Below are positions 62,912 to 64,000 of a stretch of 64,000 bases of DNA, piece by piece; positions within the stretch are counted from its first letter, which is position 1, and the number at the start of each line of letters is the position of its first letter. Source of the DNA: Nostoc sp. T09 (lineage in GTDB: Bacteria; Cyanobacteriota; Cyanobacteriia; Cyanobacteriales; Nostocaceae); NCBI RefSeq assembly GCF_002154695.1, contig NZ_MTAV01000061.1:1-64000 (forward strand). Direction: 5' to 3'. The notes under the pieces were generated by a model. That model was not told the origin of the DNA. It ran no database searches and saw only the letters and a program-made list of their open reading frames with translations. The translations under genes and the position numbers were made by a program.

Positions 62912-64000
62912 ATGGTGCAAAATTCAAAGTTAGGGGACAATGTGTACCCTAAGTCTATTCTGCGTCCATCCGTTTTGATCAGTATAATTGCATCTTTATT
63001 GGTAGGTGGAATCAGCTTTTATACAGTGAAACGTTTGCAATATTCTGGCAATTCAAATACAGAAGTTGCAGCCAAAAAATTACCACAAATCAAAACAGTA
63101 ACAGCCTTAGGAAGATTAGAGCCAAAAGGAGAGGTAATTAAACTTTCTGCTACTGTCTCTACACAAGGAAGCCGAGTAGAGCAGTTGTTGATAAAGGAAG
63201 GGGATAGAGTTAAAAAAAATCAGGTAATTGCCATCTTAGACAGTCGCGATCGTTTGCAAGCAGCCTTAAAAGAAGTCCAAGAACAAGTAAAAGTAGCTCA
63301 AGCGAATCTAGCTAAGACGCAAGCAGGAGCCAAACGCGGTGAGATTGTAGCTCAAAAAGCTGCGATCGCTCGCATAACAGCAGAACGCAAAGGCAATATC
63401 GCATCACAAATCGCCACAGTCGCCCGCTTGCAAGCTCAAGTGGAAAACGCCGCAGCCGAAAACAACCGCTATCAGCAGTTGTATCAACAAGGTGCAGTTT
63501 CCGCCTCACAAAAAGATAGCAAACGCCTGGCTCTAGAAAGTGCCCGCAAAAGTCTGCAAGCAGCCCAAGCACAGTTGCAACAAATTCAATCAGCCAGCCA
63601 ACAACAACTCAATGAAGCCACAGCCAATTTAGATCAAATTAGTGAAGTTCGCAGTGTAGACGTCGCAGCAGCCCAAGCAGAAGTGCAACGTGCTCAAGCA
63701 GCCATCAATTTAGCAAAAGCAAATTTACAACAAGCTTACGTGCGATCGCCCGAAGATGGACAAGTATTTGAGATTCACAACCGTCCGGGAGAAATAGTCT
63801 CAGATGATGGTATCGCCAATATTGGACAGACCAACCAGATGTATGCTGTAGCCGAGGTTTATGAAAGCGATATCAGCAAAGTACATCCAGGACAGCGAGT
63901 ACGAGTAATTAATGAATTTCTCCCTCATGAATTGCAAGGAAAAGTAGATTGGGTTGGCTTACAGGTGCGACGGCAAAATGTCATTAATACTGACCCTTCT
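62912..64000 (+). CDS. DevB-like ABC exporter membrane fusion protein (3' end beyond window)
   Basis: The first 363 codons are open to the window end. They show a short N-terminus, one membrane segment (about 19-37), the barrel-sandwich half TALGRLEPKGEVIKLSATVS, a long coiled-coil hairpin (about 113-275, Gln/Ala-rich), the second half YVRSPEDGQVFEIHNRPGEI, and the start of the beta-barrel VYESDISKVHPGQRVRV. This matches HlyD-type adaptors of the DevBCA exporters that move glycolipids or other products in heterocystous cyanobacteria; the DevB assignment is by resemblance. AGAGG precedes the ATG. DevC and DevA would be expected next. Confidence 0.85.
   Translation, partial: MVQNSKLGDNVYPKSILRPSVLISIIASLLVGGISFYTVKRLQYSGNSNTEVAAKKLPQIKTVTALGRLEPKGEVIKLSATVSTQGSRVEQLLIKEGDRVKKNQVIAILDSRDRLQAALKEVQEQVKVAQANLAKTQAGAKRGEIVAQKAAIARITAERKGNIASQIATVARLQAQVENAAAENNRYQQLYQQGAVSASQKDSKRLALESARKSLQAAQAQLQQIQSASQQQLNEATANLDQISEVRSVDVAAAQAEVQRAQAAINLAKANLQQAYVRSPEDGQVFEIHNRPGEIVSDDGIANIGQTNQMYAVAEVYESDISKVHPGQRVRVINEFLPHELQGKVDWVGLQVRRQNVINTDPS

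Noticed and set aside
1-64000. tRNA, rRNA, prophage or intact insertion sequence
   Set aside because: I looked for T-loop-like GTTCGA patterns, transposase and integrase motifs and found none convincing; a covariance-model scan would be decisive for tRNAs.

Overview
The window is a chromosomal segment of a cyanobacterium, almost certainly a filamentous Nostocales-type (Nostoc/Calothrix/Tolypothrix-like) organism. Evidence in the sequence: very frequent GCGATCGC-type (HIP1) octamers, a dnaE C-terminal half that begins with a 36-residue split intein, cyanobacterial families (DUF1825, Ycf23/DUF561, LrtA, a DUF6464-like protein, CyanoTRADDas_TM-like protein), Ser/Thr kinases, WD40 and NACHT-like proteins, and intergenic heptamer repeats and interspersed palindromic repeats typical of this group. 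I see no rRNA, tRNA, CRISPR array, prophage or intact insertion sequence.

Layout. 0.3-6.3 kb: RodZ-like HTH membrane protein, a frameshifted alpha/beta hydrolase, gatA, and the split dnaE C-half. 6.4-12.5 kb: small accessory genes (PD-(D/E)XK-like protein, RRM RNA-binding protein, DUF6464-like protein carrying an in-frame repeat insertion, NADAR protein, a DUF6881-like small protein, a TPR protein) separated by interspersed repeats. 12.7-26.5 kb: housekeeping (family 4 uracil-DNA glycosylase, pyrF, tyrS, class A PBP, DUF1825, TM2 protein, HhH protein, lepB, VOC protein, ylqF) and signalling (Ser/Thr kinase with an upstream 59-residue gene, FHA-GAF-adenylate cyclase). 26.8-31.8 kb: a secreted four-repeat protein, then a succinate-semialdehyde dehydrogenase and a ThDP enzyme that match the cyanobacterial 2-oxoglutarate decarboxylase shunt closing the TCA cycle.

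32-47.3 kb is the most unusual part: a two-TM TRADD-N-associated-type protein, an HTH-ATPase, an HNH nuclease with a coupled partner, remnants of a second ATPase gene and of an antitoxin, a GAF-ATPase, then after lipB, lrtA and prxQ a NACHT-like protein with 14 WD40 repeats and a divergent WD40 Ser/Thr kinase. Two arrays of 21-bp hairpin-forming repeats lie directly downstream of the TRADD-type gene and of the NACHT-WD40 gene. They belong to one family with some compensatory stem changes, and no listed feature type explains them.

47.3-57.8 kb is a metal-resistance locus: a double-DUF305 lipoprotein, RND adaptor, RND pump, metal-domain lipoprotein, methyltransferase, and an OmpR-type regulator whose histidine kinase is separated from it by a HicBA toxin-antitoxin pair and an unknown gene. 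It resembles the copper/nickel (cop, nrs/rpp) loci of cyanobacteria. 57.9-64 kb: ycf23, a DegT-type aminotransferase, fetB, an exported thioredoxin-fold-like protein, and the 5' part of a DevB-like ABC-exporter adaptor cut by the window end.
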